DNA of 64,000 nucleotides from Emticicia sp. 21SJ11W-3 (GCF_024138715.1 NZ_CP092074.1:2790001-2854000); one strand, 5' to 3'. Counted from the stretch's first letter, positions 54,839 to 62,703 are shown. Program-made: numbers and translations. Notes: a model not told the origin generated them from the sequence alone.

Positions 54839-54945
54839 TTTGTTAGAGGTAAGAATTTGGCAAAAGGAACCCTGGTTTTCACGCACAGCGAAAACTATCC
54901 AGGGCTTTAGGGCTGACAATGCTGGTACCATTGTCAGCTTTTTTT
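54839..54945 (+). ncRNA. Predicted cis-antisense sRNA of PUL-2
   Basis: Predicted transcript of about 107 nt opposite to susC. The first stem-loop is CCCTGG/CCAGGG with an inner GTTTTC/GAAAAC (54870-54904). The terminator is a perfect 10-bp stem GCTGACAATG/CATTGTCAGC with a 7-base loop and seven T. Size, order of structures, place and orientation repeat those of PUL-1, and the terminator arms are similar (CATTGTCrGC). It should pair with the 5' leader of the susC mRNA. The transcription start is estimated. Confidence 0.58.
54912..54945 (+). terminator. Plus-strand terminator between fecR and susC (PUL-2)
   Basis: A perfect 10-bp GC-containing stem and seven T on the plus strand while fecR and susC are on the minus strand. 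Confidence 0.88.
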
Positions 54946-55041
54946 GTGGTCGGGAGGTTAAAATTTAATCATAATTAGGTACGTATAGTTTGAGTTAAAT
55001 AGATTGTAATATATTAGGTTGAATAGATAGCCCGGTTAGTT

Positions 55042-55086
55042 CAGGAGTACACCTCCGGTTGCTGGGCAACAATTGGCATACTCCTG
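55042..55086. repeat. Composite stem-loop downstream of fecR (PUL-2)
   Basis: Outer arms CAGGAGTA/TACTCCTG and inner arms GTTGC/GCAAC form a two-part hairpin in the fecR-susC gap. There is no T-run, and no counterpart is seen in PUL-1. Confidence 0.55.
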
Positions 55087-55149
55087 TGTCGATAGATGGT
55101 ATAGTTTATATTAAGTTTGAATAGATACGTTTTAAAATACGACGGCAAC

Positions 55150-56169
55150 TTACTCACAACCTTTCCCGCTGATCAGAATCGTGGTTCCTTTCACTTCATA
55201 TTTGCCATTAATGGTTGCACAAATGATATCCAGCTTTGTATATAGCGGCTGGGCCGTTATATCTGCTGTAATCGGGCAATCATTCAGTTTTTCGTTTTCT
55301 AATACAATTTCAATTCCGTACACTTTTTTCAGCTTGTCAAGTACCTGGCTGATGGGTGTGTCGTCAAATTCAAATTTTTCAGGCTTGTTGTTGATGGGCT
55401 TTATCTGAGGTAAAGGCTTGGCAACCAGACCGGTTATAAAATGCTTTTCAACAGCAAAAAATGTAACCTTGTGGTTGGGTGTAAGTACTACACCCCTGTT
55501 CTGATTGTCTGCTCTTTCTTTTTCGTACACCGAAACCTTGCCCGAAATCACTTCTACTTCGGTTTTTTGCTTGGCCTCTACGGTGCGTACATAGAAACTT
55601 GTACCCAAAACTTTGGTAACAAGTTTATCGGTAATTACATAAAATGGTTTGTCGGGATTTTTACTTACCTCAAACAGAGCTTCTCCCCTGAGGTTCACTT
55701 CCCGTTTAGTCGCAGCAAATTGTTTTGGATACTGTAGCTGGCTGTGTGGGCTTAGCGTTACGGTGCTTCCATCTTCCAGCTTAATTTTTACGGGCTTGGA
55801 AGAGGTGTTGTCCATTAATTGCATTTCATGGACAGAACTTTGTAAAGTTGATTTAGTAGCGGGATCGGAATGTGTGCTAACGTACCACCACGCGCCTGCA
55901 CCCAATAAAATGGTAACAGAGGCGGCTATACTGAGGCGATAATTACGCCAGAAACTGATTGACGGCCGGGCTTCTGTTTCAAAAAGACCAGCTTCTATTT
56001 TTTGCCATAATTTATATTCAAGTGCCTGCCACTCCTGCCCGGTGTAATTCTGTCTGGGCTCTTCGTCAATGAGTTCATACCACTGCTCAACGAGTTGTGA
56101 TTCTGATTCACTGCATTTCCCATCTAAGTACTTCTGGAGGAGCTGACTAAACGCTTTACGGCTTTTCAT
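55150..56169 (-). CDS. FecR-family anti-sigma factor (PUL-2)
   Basis: A 339-residue anti-sigma factor with the same layout as its PUL-1 counterpart. The sigma-binding N-terminal part is FSQLLQKYLDGKCSESESQLVEQWYELID; a transmembrane helix lies near 76-92 (LSIAASVTILLGAGAWW). The FecR domain has KIKLEDGSTVTLSPHSQLQYPKQF and GTSFYVRTVEAKQKTEVEVISGKVSVYE. The C-terminal DUF4974/STN-like domain ends with GTTILISGKGCE, close to the PUL-1 end GTSYFVSGEGCR. ATG at 56169 is preferred over the longer frame to 56229. Confidence 0.93.
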   Translation of the reverse strand: MKSRKAFSQLLQKYLDGKCSESESQLVEQWYELIDEEPRQNYTGQEWQALEYKLWQKIEAGLFETEARPSISFWRNYRLSIAASVTILLGAGAWWYVSTHSDPATKSTLQSSVHEMQLMDNTSSKPVKIKLEDGSTVTLSPHSQLQYPKQFAATKREVNLRGEALFEVSKNPDKPFYVITDKLVTKVLGTSFYVRTVEAKQKTEVEVISGKVSVYEKERADNQNRGVVLTPNHKVTFFAVEKHFITGLVAKPLPQIKPINNKPEKFEFDDTPISQVLDKLKKVYGIEIVLENEKLNDCPITADITAQPLYTKLDIICATINGKYEVKGTTILISGKGCE

Positions 56170-56379
56170 CTGAGCGTAATAGATTCTTTGTTTAATTACT
56201 ATGTCGTATAAGTGCCCGATTAACCGCAAATAGTTTTGTAATTTCTATGAATAATACAACAAAAAAGGGGTTTTTATAAAAAGTTCTTTGATAAATTATA
56301 TAAAATTTATTATAAAACGGTGGAGTAAAATTCGGAAAAATGGCAATTGAAGAGGCAAATGAAAATGAAGGCAGGCATT

Positions 56380-56955
56380 TTATTTCAGAAAAAACAGCAG
56401 GCACCAGGTAAGAAACTCTTTCAGGTGTTCGCGCATGAATCGGAGCGACTGGGAAATGTGGTATTCAACAGTACGCTCAGGGATATTCAGCATTTCAACA
56501 ATTTCGCGGGTACTTTTGCCTTCCAGGCGGTTCAGGCGGAAAATATGCCGGGTTTTCTCGGGCATTTGTTCCATTGCCTGTTGGATAGATTCCGACAGGT
56601 CATGATACGCAATGGTTTCTTCAAGGCTGTTTATTTCTTCGTTTCTTTCGGTGGCGGCATACGCGGCAAACTTTTCTTCCTGCAGTTGTTTTCTGATATG
56701 GCTGATAATCTGGTACTTAAGGGCAGTAAAAAGATATGGCTCAAGGGTTTGAATCTGCACGGTGGCGCGTTTCTCCCACAGGTTAATGAAGATGTCCTGC
56801 ACCAGCTCTTCCACAATTTCTCTGGCATACACTTTTCTTTGGGCTTTCTGAAATAACTTACGCCAGTAACGACGATAAATCTCTTCAAAAGCTTCCTTAT
56901 CACCCAAAGTCAACAATTTTACCAGTATGTCGTCACCAATGCTTGCGTACTCCAC
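56380..56955 (-). CDS. ECF RNA polymerase sigma factor (PUL-2)
   Basis: A 191-residue ECF sigma factor. Region 2 (DKEAFEEIYRRYWRKLFQKAQRKVYAREIVEELVQDIFINLWEKR) and region 4 (QAMEQMPEKTRHIFRLNRLEGKSTREIVEMLNIPERTVEYHISQSLRFMREHL) are complete. The first codon is GTG, with no in-frame ATG nearby. A TATATTTG element lies about 22 bases upstream. It should direct transcription of PUL-2 under FecR control. Unusually, the chain ends in a hydrophobic tail WCLLFFLK. Confidence 0.93.
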   Translation of the reverse strand: MEYASIGDDILVKLLTLGDKEAFEEIYRRYWRKLFQKAQRKVYAREIVEELVQDIFINLWEKRATVQIQTLEPYLFTALKYQIISHIRKQLQEEKFAAYAATERNEEINSLEETIAYHDLSESIQQAMEQMPEKTRHIFRLNRLEGKSTREIVEMLNIPERTVEYHISQSLRFMREHLKEFLTWCLLFFLK

Positions 56956-56976
56956 CCTATGAGACTTTTAAAAGAA

Positions 56977-56984
56977 CAAATATA
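56977..56984 (-). promoter_or_regulatory. Promoter -7 element of the PUL-2 sigma gene
   Basis: Minus-strand TATATTTG matches TAnnTTTG, 22 bases before the GTG start. The nearest upstream TTG is about 25 bases away, somewhat too far. Confidence 0.45.
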
Positions 56985-57076
56985 GATTTATTAAGAAAAA
57001 TAATAACTGCAACCATGCAATTTTAAGACACATCAACAAATATGTATCGGTTTGTGTCAAAATATGAGCAATTATA

Positions 57077-57601
57077 TTATTGAGTGGCTGAATCCTGAAA
57101 CCATCCGGCATACATTACGTAGTTGTTGGCTGTACGCATAAAGACCTCTTCTAGCTCAGGTGATACTGCTTTCAGGAATCTGGCCGGATTACCTGCATAA
57201 ACAGAGTTGGGTGGTACGATGGTATTCTGGGTGATAATGGCCCCGGCTGCAATGATAGACCCTGTACCTATAACGGCGCCGTCCATGATAATGGCTCCCA
57301 TGCCAACCAGCACTTTGTCTTCAATGGTGCAGCCATGCACAATGGCATTGTGGGCAATACTTACGTTATTGCCGATAATTGTTTTGGTTTTCTGGTAGGT
57401 GCAGTGTATAACGGCGCCGTCCTGGATATTCACCCTGTCGCCCATTACAATGGCGTTCACGTCGCCGCGCACAACGGCGTTAAACCATACGGTGCAGTCT
57501 TTGCCCATGGTAACATCGCCAACGATGGTGGCATTGGGCGAAAACCAGCAATTATCGCCCCAGGTGGGGCTTACGCCTTTAACAGGTAAAATAGTAGCCA
57601 T
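57077..57601 (-). CDS. Gamma-carbonic anhydrase-family hexapeptide protein
   Basis: A 174-residue left-handed beta-helix protein of the gamma-carbonic anhydrase/PaaY-YrdA family. Hexapeptide repeats run through the chain (SPNATIVGDVTMGKDCTVWFNAVVRGDVNAIVMGDRVNIQDGAVIH). The three histidine zinc ligands are in VIHC and AHNAIVHGC (about 68, 85-90). Catalysis is likely but not proven; many relatives show little activity. ATG at 57601 lies only 10 bases after the T-run of the terminator of the upstream YitT gene, so expression may depend on read-through. Confidence 0.88.
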   Translation of the reverse strand: MATILPVKGVSPTWGDNCWFSPNATIVGDVTMGKDCTVWFNAVVRGDVNAIVMGDRVNIQDGAVIHCTYQKTKTIIGNNVSIAHNAIVHGCTIEDKVLVGMGAIIMDGAVIGTGSIIAAGAIITQNTIVPPNSVYAGNPARFLKAVSPELEEVFMRTANNYVMYAGWFQDSATQ

Positions 57602-57610
57602 TATGATATA

Positions 57611-57638
57611 AAAAAGTGCCTGATTGAATGTCAGGCAC
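57611..57638 (-). terminator. Terminator of the YitT gene in the leader of the next gene
   Basis: Minus-strand stem GTGCCTGA/TCAGGCAC with a 7-base loop and a run of six T. It ends about 10 bases before the ATG of the carbonic anhydrase-like gene. Confidence 0.88.
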
Positions 57639-57676
57639 AAAATTATACAAACGCTTCAATATTTAATGGATAAATT

Positions 57677-58678
57677 CTAATGTGGCACCGAACGTTTTTT
57701 TATCATGCCGCCTTTGGTGTCTTTGATGCTGGTCATGATAACAAATGCGTTGGGGTCTATCTTTTCAATTTCGAGGTTGAGTTTACTGACCTCCAGACGG
57801 GTAATAACGGTATAAACTATCTTCATATCGCCCTCGGTGTAGCCGGTTTTACCAAAGCCTCTTTCACCTTTGTAAACGGTAACCCCACGACCCATTTCTT
57901 CAATAATCATTTTTTTCATTTCCATGGGTTTCAGCGATATGATGGTTACACCGGTGTATTCTTCAATACCCTCAATTACAAAATCGACAGTTTTTGAAGC
58001 CGCCAGATAAGTAAGCATTGAGTAAAGCGCGGTTTCAATAGACAAAACATAGGCCGCCACCGAGAAAATAACCACGTTGATAAGCAGGATTACGTCTCCG
58101 ATTGTAAGGCTGGTACGGCGGCTAAGGGTAATGGCCATTACCTCGGTGCCGTCAATAACGCCGCCACCCCGCATGGCCATACCGATACCAAGACCAAGGA
58201 AGAAGCCGCCAAAAACGGATGTAAGCAGTTTGTCGTGTGTGATTTCAGGATAAGGTATCAGGGCTACGGCCAAGGCAAGCGCAACAATGCCGAAAGCTGT
58301 TTTAATGGCAAATTCTTTACTGACAACCCGTAAGCCCAGAATAATAAACGGAATGTTGACAAGAACCAGAATGAGCGAAAGCGGGTAGTCGGTAACGGCA
58401 CGGATAAGGAGCGAAATACCTACTGCGCCACCATCAATGAAATCATTGGGCAACAGGAAGCCGTCGAGGCCGAAACCAGCCGACAAAACCCCCAGAATGA
58501 TGAGAAAAGAATCTTTAAATAAGCGGCGGATAGTAACTTTTACTTCGCGAATTTCTTTGGCTTGCTGGTATTTAGAGCGGTCGTTGTTTTTGCTGCCGTC
58601 GTCAATAAAAAATGACAAGAACAGATTAAGTAAGATTTTTGGAAGTCGGAGTAGAACATTTTCTTTTTCTTTGCGCAT
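57677..58678 (-). CDS. YitT/DUF2179-family membrane protein
   Basis: A 333-residue inner-membrane protein. A charged N-terminal tail (about 1-50) precedes five or six hydrophobic helices (ILGVLSAGFGLDGFLLPNDFIDGGAVGISLLIRA is the family opening), and the C-terminal DUF2179 domain is soluble (about 250-325: VTIISLKPMEMKKMIIEEMGRGVTVYKGERGFG...AFVIMTSIKDTKGG). The function of YitT proteins is not established. It is divergent from the ThuA-domain gene and is followed by a strong terminator. Confidence 0.9.
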   Translation of the reverse strand: MRKEKENVLLRLPKILLNLFLSFFIDDGSKNNDRSKYQQAKEIREVKVTIRRLFKDSFLIILGVLSAGFGLDGFLLPNDFIDGGAVGISLLIRAVTDYPLSLILVLVNIPFIILGLRVVSKEFAIKTAFGIVALALAVALIPYPEITHDKLLTSVFGGFFLGLGIGMAMRGGGVIDGTEVMAITLSRRTSLTIGDVILLINVVIFSVAAYVLSIETALYSMLTYLAASKTVDFVIEGIEEYTGVTIISLKPMEMKKMIIEEMGRGVTVYKGERGFGKTGYTEGDMKIVYTVITRLEVSKLNLEIEKIDPNAFVIMTSIKDTKGGMIKKRSVPH

Positions 58679-58902
58679 ATATTATATATTTGGTGGTAAA
58701 AGCGAAGATACTCAATTGAGGGCGCTTAAGCAATTGAAGCAAATTAATAAATCCTTAAAAATCAGGCAGTTTACTATAAAAAACACCTATAAAATAGGTA
58801 AATTGAGCCATAAAGTCAATGCCCGATTTGTTAAAATTATGTTGTTTTAGTGCCACTGGCAATGGTTTTTCGTCTTTATATCATAAGCCCAAATTAAAAA
58901 GT

Positions 58903-59682
58903 ATGGCTATTAAAAATTCAGGCAGGTTAATCTGTACAAAACTAATGTTGGTTTTGTTGATGTCTTTAATTGCACAGCAGATTTATGGCCAGAGCCGTTT
59001 CAGAGTGCTGGCCCTGGCCGAAAGCACCGGGCATCATATATACTATTCAGCCCGTGCCAAAGTCTGGCTGAACCAACTGGCAGCCGACAGCAGCTTTACC
59101 ATTGACTACCTACAAAATACCGACACCATAGACGAGGATTTGCTGAGCCATTACCAGCTTTTTATTCAGTTAGACTACCCACCTTATGGCTGGAAAGAAA
59201 AAGCAGCCGCGGCATTTGTAAAATATATTGAACAAGGCAAAGGCGGCTGGATTGGTTTCCATCATGCTACTTTACTGGGTGAATTTGACGGCTACCCAAT
59301 GTGGCAATGGTTTTCTGATTTTATGGGGGGCATCAGATACCAAAACTACATTGCTACATTTGTGGCCGGCGAGGTAAACATTGAAGACAAACAGCATCCC
59401 GTTATGAAGGGTGTGCCGGGTAATTTCAGAATCAGTAAAGAAGAATGGTACACCTACCATAAAAGCCCGAGAGCCAATGTACATGTAATAGCCAGTGTAG
59501 ACGAAAACACATACACCCCCAACACCCCAATAAAAATGGGCGACCACCCGGTGATATGGACAAACCCAAACATGAAAGCCCGTAATGTGTACGTCTTCAT
59601 GGGCCATTCACCCGAGTTGTTTGATAATGAGGCATATAAGACTTTATTTAAGAATGCTGTTTTTTGGGGGGTGGGGAGGTGA
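58903..59682 (+). CDS. Exported ThuA-like domain protein
   Basis: A 259-residue exported protein with a signal sequence ending at IYGQ (about 30). It is one ThuA-like (glutamine-amidotransferase-like, PF06283) domain: FRVLALAESTGHHIYYSARAKVWLNQLA, the GGWIGFHHA motif (about 133-141), and IKMGDHPVIWTNPNMKARNVYVFMGHSPEL near the end. ThuA proteins are tied to disaccharide metabolism, including 3-keto-sugar routes. No partner gene is adjacent. ATG at 58903 is preferred; the upstream 28 codons do not look like part of the protein. Confidence 0.87.
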   Translation: MAIKNSGRLICTKLMLVLLMSLIAQQIYGQSRFRVLALAESTGHHIYYSARAKVWLNQLAADSSFTIDYLQNTDTIDEDLLSHYQLFIQLDYPPYGWKEKAAAAFVKYIEQGKGGWIGFHHATLLGEFDGYPMWQWFSDFMGGIRYQNYIATFVAGEVNIEDKQHPVMKGVPGNFRISKEEWYTYHKSPRANVHVIASVDENTYTPNTPIKMGDHPVIWTNPNMKARNVYVFMGHSPELFDNEAYKTLFKNAVFWGVGR

Positions 59683-59832
59683 GGTGGTTTGATTCTGCCT
59701 CTTATGGTTAATATTATAATTTGCAGAATTGATAATGGCCAATAAGAAATTGTAGAATTTGATTAATTTTATAAAAGAACCTAAGTGGCACTAAAATAGT
59801 TAAGTATTGAAAGATATAAATTTTGCAAAACT

Positions 59833-60039
59833 ATGACAACAGCAGAAAGAATAAGCACGCTGAATGCATTAGTAATACAAATGCCTATAAATGAGCAAGA
59901 AGCGCTTATAAAGGCATTGAAGAGAGAGGTTTTGATAGCTAAAGCAAAAAAATTGGATAACTCTGTAAATGCTAATACTTTAAGCATTGATGAAATTGTT
60001 GATGAAGTGAGAAAAGCAAGACAACAAAGAAATGCTTAA
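59833..60039 (+). CDS. Antitoxin-like protein of a PIN toxin-antitoxin pair
   Basis: A 68-residue charged, helical protein. The C-terminal SIDEIVDEVRKARQQR resembles the short toxin-binding tails of antitoxins that pair with COG1569 PIN toxins. It overlaps the PIN gene by 8 bases, the expected gene order. The DNA-binding class of its N-terminal half is not clear. A TAAATTTTG run shortly upstream may be a promoter with one extra spacer base. Confidence 0.75.
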   Translation: MTTAERISTLNALVIQMPINEQEALIKALKREVLIAKAKKLDNSVNANTLSIDEIVDEVRKARQQRNA

Positions 60040-60451
60040 AGTTATTTTTGATACAAATATTTGGGTCAGCTATTTCATAGGGAAAAAGACTACTGAATTA
60101 ACAGAATTAATACTAGACTTTGACCTTGAAGTGATTACTTCCAATACATTGATTCTCGAATTATCAGATGTTTTACAAAGACCCAAAATAAAAAAATATC
60201 TTCATCGGTCTAAAGAAGAATATTTGCAAATTCACATTCAGTTAAGTTTACTAAAAGATGTTCAGCCGATTTATAATAATAGTCCTGACCCGAAAGATAA
60301 CTTCCTATTTGATTTAGCTATTCAAGAAAAAGCAAACTATTTAGTGACAGGCGATAAAAAACTTTTTGAAGTACCCCCAATAAAAGAACTTATAATTATT
60401 ACCCTTTCAGATTTCAAAAATCTCCTAAATTTGCGTTTGCCTGAAAACTGA
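60032..60451 (+). CDS. PIN-domain toxin (COG1569 type)
   Basis: A 139-residue PIN-domain ribonuclease. Acidic metal-binding residues are in VIFDTNIWVSYF (D7), a central glutamate in TLILELSDVLQRPKI (about 44), and DPKDNFLFDLAIQEKANYLVTGDKKL (about 88-113), which is the COG1569 signature. It should cleave RNA when freed from its antitoxin. It is AT-rich relative to the flanking ThuA and response-regulator genes, so the pair was probably acquired by transfer. Confidence 0.87.
   Translation: MLKVIFDTNIWVSYFIGKKTTELTELILDFDLEVITSNTLILELSDVLQRPKIKKYLHRSKEEYLQIHIQLSLLKDVQPIYNNSPDPKDNFLFDLAIQEKANYLVTGDKKLFEVPPIKELIIITLSDFKNLLNLRLPEN
60426..60433 (+). promoter_or_regulatory. Promoter -7 element of the response-regulator gene
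   Basis: TAAATTTG matches TAnnTTTG inside the last codons of the PIN gene, about 50 bases before the ATG at 60484. Confidence 0.4.
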
Positions 60452-60483
60452 TTAAAAGACAAATAGTAACGCAAATTACCTAA

Positions 60484-61821
60484 ATGAAAACAATCCTGAT
60501 AATAGATGATGAAGAAAAACTGAGAACCTTGCTGGCGCGTGTATTGCAGTCGGAAGGGTTTGAGGTGGTGGAGGCCGGTGATTGCCGGGGTGGATTGAAA
60601 AAACTGGAACAACAGGCGATTGACGTGGTGTTGTCGGACGTGAAGCTGCCCGATGGAAACGGGGTTGATTTACTGACCAGAATAAAAGCCTTGCATCCGA
60701 TGGTTGAGGTAATTTTGTTAACGGCATACGGCAACATCAGCGATGGCGTGCAGGCCATGAAAAACGGGGCTTTTGACTATATAGTAAAGGGCGACGACAA
60801 CGAGAAGATTATCCCGCTGCTGCACCGGGCTATTGAGAAAGTACAACTGCAAAAGAAAGTAAAAGACCTGGAAAAACGGGTGGGTGAAAAGTTTTCGTTT
60901 GATGCCATCATCGGAAAGTCGAAAGCCATTCAGCAGGCAATTGATTTAGCCAGAAAAGTAGCGCCAATAGATACCACCGTTTTACTGACAGGCGAAACCG
61001 GCACCGGTAAGGAAGTATTTGCACAGGGAATACACCAGGCCAGCCAGCGGGCGGGTAAAGCGTTTGTGATGCTCAATTGCAGCACTTTCAGCAAAGATAT
61101 TATGGAAAGTGAGCTGTTCGGGCATAAGCAGGGGGCATTTACGGGGGCTATAAAAGATAAAAAAGGACTGATTGAGGAAGCCAACGGAGGGACGCTCCTG
61201 CTGGATGAAATTGGTGAAATGCCGCTGGAGCTACAGGCCAAATTGCTGAGGGTATTGGAAACCAGTGAGTTTATTAAACTGGGCGACACCAAACCCACGA
61301 AATCAAATTTCAGGCTGATAGCAGCTACCAACCGCGACCTAAAGAAGGAATACGAAGCAAACCACTTCCGGTCAGACCTCTACTTCAGGCTCAATGTATT
61401 TGAAATTCACCTGCCACCCCTGCGCGAAAGGGTTAAAGACATTGATTTGCTGGCCATGTATTTTATGCGCCAGTTTTCTGAAAAAACCAATAAACGTGTG
61501 CAGAAAATAGATGAGGAATGCCTGGAAAAACTGGAAAGTTACCAATGGGTGGGTAATATCCGTGAGCTGAAAAATATCATTGAACGTGCCGTAATTCTGG
61601 CAGATACCGACACCCTAACTGCCGATTTGTTACCTTTTGATGTTCAACAAGCCCGCCAAACCCATAAAGGCACGTTATCGGCGTTTTCAATGGCCAGTGT
61701 AGAAAAACTACATATTCAGAAGGTATTAAACTACACCAAAGGCAATAAGGCCGAAACCGCCCGCCTGCTTGAAATCGGTATTGCAACACTGTATAGGAAA
61801 ATTGAAGAGTATGGGCTGTAA
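60484..61821 (+). CDS. Sigma-54-dependent response regulator (NtrC family)
   Basis: A 445-residue three-domain regulator. The receiver domain has IIDDEEKLR and the phosphoacceptor D52 in VLSDVKLPDG. The AAA+ domain has Walker A TGETGTGKE (about 167), the sigma-54 contact loop GAFTGA (about 219) and Walker B GGTLLLDEIGEMP. A C-terminal Fis-type helix-turn-helix (NKAETARLLEIGIATLYRKIEE) ends the protein. It would activate sigma-54 promoters. Its position before kdpFA suggests it replaces KdpE in potassium control; the cognate kinase is not in the window. Confidence 0.94.
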   Translation: MKTILIIDDEEKLRTLLARVLQSEGFEVVEAGDCRGGLKKLEQQAIDVVLSDVKLPDGNGVDLLTRIKALHPMVEVILLTAYGNISDGVQAMKNGAFDYIVKGDDNEKIIPLLHRAIEKVQLQKKVKDLEKRVGEKFSFDAIIGKSKAIQQAIDLARKVAPIDTTVLLTGETGTGKEVFAQGIHQASQRAGKAFVMLNCSTFSKDIMESELFGHKQGAFTGAIKDKKGLIEEANGGTLLLDEIGEMPLELQAKLLRVLETSEFIKLGDTKPTKSNFRLIAATNRDLKKEYEANHFRSDLYFRLNVFEIHLPPLRERVKDIDLLAMYFMRQFSEKTNKRVQKIDEECLEKLESYQWVGNIRELKNIIERAVILADTDTLTADLLPFDVQQARQTHKGTLSAFSMASVEKLHIQKVLNYTKGNKAETARLLEIGIATLYRKIEEYGL

Positions 61822-62120
61822 GCCTATTTCTTATTCCAGCGCCTTGTTCGAGGAACCAACCCTCGTAAATAAAAACAACCGCCAATAATACATAAAAGCT
61901 ATGCAGCCAATGTACTGACTTGAAGATATACATCCGGCGAGATTTTCAATACCCATCCTCTGCCTATGGCATCTAAGCCTAAGCATATCATTAAGATATA
62001 TAAAGAAGTTTTTGGTTGTGGTTGGTTTCATAATTAAGAATTTTCAATTCAAAAATATACTACCAACGAATTGAATAAATTGATTTAAATCATGCTAAGA
62101 TTAAAATCAATTCACTAGAG

Positions 62121-62352
62121 TTTTTTATTCTTCTGTTGTTACTTTTCGGGCTGCAAAAAGTAACCCAAAAGCAGCCCATCATTCAAACTCGCACATTTAA
62201 AAATCTGATGTATCATCTCTCTTTATCAAGTTTTTTCACTCGATTTTTAACTGTGCTCGAACAGGAATGACGTAATAAGGTATCTAATTTTTAGTTGATA
62301 TTCTTGACTCTGTGAAACTTCGTGCAATAACTCCGGGCAACTCCGTGGTTAA
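62121..62352 (+). repeat. Dispersed non-coding repeat, copy 2
   Basis: It matches 12466-12720 in order: T-rich start, hairpin GTTACTTTT/AAAAGTAAC (62138-62164, loop differing), CATCATTCAAACTCGCA, a variable middle with CGATTTTTAAC, and an end block GTGAAACTTCGTGC...CTCCG...CAACTCCGTGGTTAA. Confidence 0.75.
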
Positions 62353-62385
62353 TTAGCCATAATTAATTATATACCTCCATTTTGA

Positions 62386-62417
62386 GAAAAGCTTATCATT
62401 TTGATAGGCTTTTTTTG
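62386..62417 (+). terminator. Intrinsic terminator upstream of kdp
   Basis: Stem AAGCTTATC/GATAGGCTT (one G-U pair) followed by seven T. It separates the kdp genes from transcripts entering from the response-regulator side. Confidence 0.75.
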
Positions 62418-62496
62418 TTGGCACCGCCCCTTTACATAACAATAAACAGCTCATTATCAATTACTTGCAAAATTCATTTACAATCAGGCACAAAGA

Positions 62497-62513
62497 TTGG
62501 CATAAGGGTATCA
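62497..62513 (+). promoter_or_regulatory. Candidate sigma-54 promoter of kdp
   Basis: TTGGCA at -24 and TATCA at the right distance for -12 (the GG and the C keep the required spacing). The -24 half is perfect; the -12 half has two mismatches to TTGCA. Transcription would start about 10 bases before the first small gene. Confidence 0.35.
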
Positions 62514-62532
62514 GAACTAAATTAATAATACA

Positions 62533-62616
62533 ATGGTAACGCTCATTTTAATCGTAGTTGGTGCAGCCCTGTTTGGGGTTTGCTATAAGTCTATCCACTT
62601 CTTTGAAAAAATCTAA
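62533..62616 (+). CDS. 27-residue membrane peptide upstream of kdpF
   Basis: A 27-codon gene, MVTLILIVVGAALFGVCYKS then six more residues, with one hydrophobic helix and a short basic/aromatic C-terminus. It lies 4 bases before kdpF. It is not KdpF, as it lacks the GYLVY...PEKF pattern. Its place suggests a second small subunit or a leader peptide of the Kdp operon. Coding status is inferred from the start, spacing and hydrophobic pattern. Confidence 0.55.
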   Translation: MVTLILIVVGAALFGVCYKSIHFFEKI

Positions 62617-62620
62617 AACC

Positions 62621-62698
62621 ATGACAGCACTATTCATTTTATCGATGTTGGTTTTCGGATACCTAGTGTATGTATTGCTTAAACCTGAAAAATTCTGA
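62621..62698 (+). CDS. kdpF: KdpF, small subunit of the K+-transporting ATPase
   Basis: A 25-residue peptide with one transmembrane helix. The pattern GYLVYVLLKPEKF matches the KdpF consensus (GYLVYALINAEAF in E. coli). KdpF stabilises the KdpFABC potassium pump in the inner membrane. It lies 5 bases before kdpA. Confidence 0.88.
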   Translation: MTALFILSMLVFGYLVYVLLKPEKF

Positions 62699-62703
62699 AT
62701 CTT

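Larger units (their letters stand above)
61822..62532. other. Non-coding region before the kdp operon
   Basis: About 700 bases holding the dispersed repeat copy 2 (62121-62352), a terminator (62386-62417) and a weak sigma-54-type promoter (62497-62513). The first 300 bases show nothing I recognise; a 66-codon minus-strand frame there looks spurious. Confidence 0.6.

Noticed and set aside
61840-61865. GTTCGA-containing stretch resembling a tRNA T-loop
   Set aside because: No T-arm, anticodon arm or acceptor stem can be folded around it.
61831-62031. 66-codon minus-strand frame after the response regulator
   Set aside because: No recognisable family and no promoter or start context; it may be a degraded remnant, but I cannot support it as a gene.
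62418-62436. Second TTGGCAC sequence as a sigma-54 promoter of kdp
   Set aside because: The -12 position reads TT instead of GC at the required spacing, and it overlaps the T-run of a terminator.
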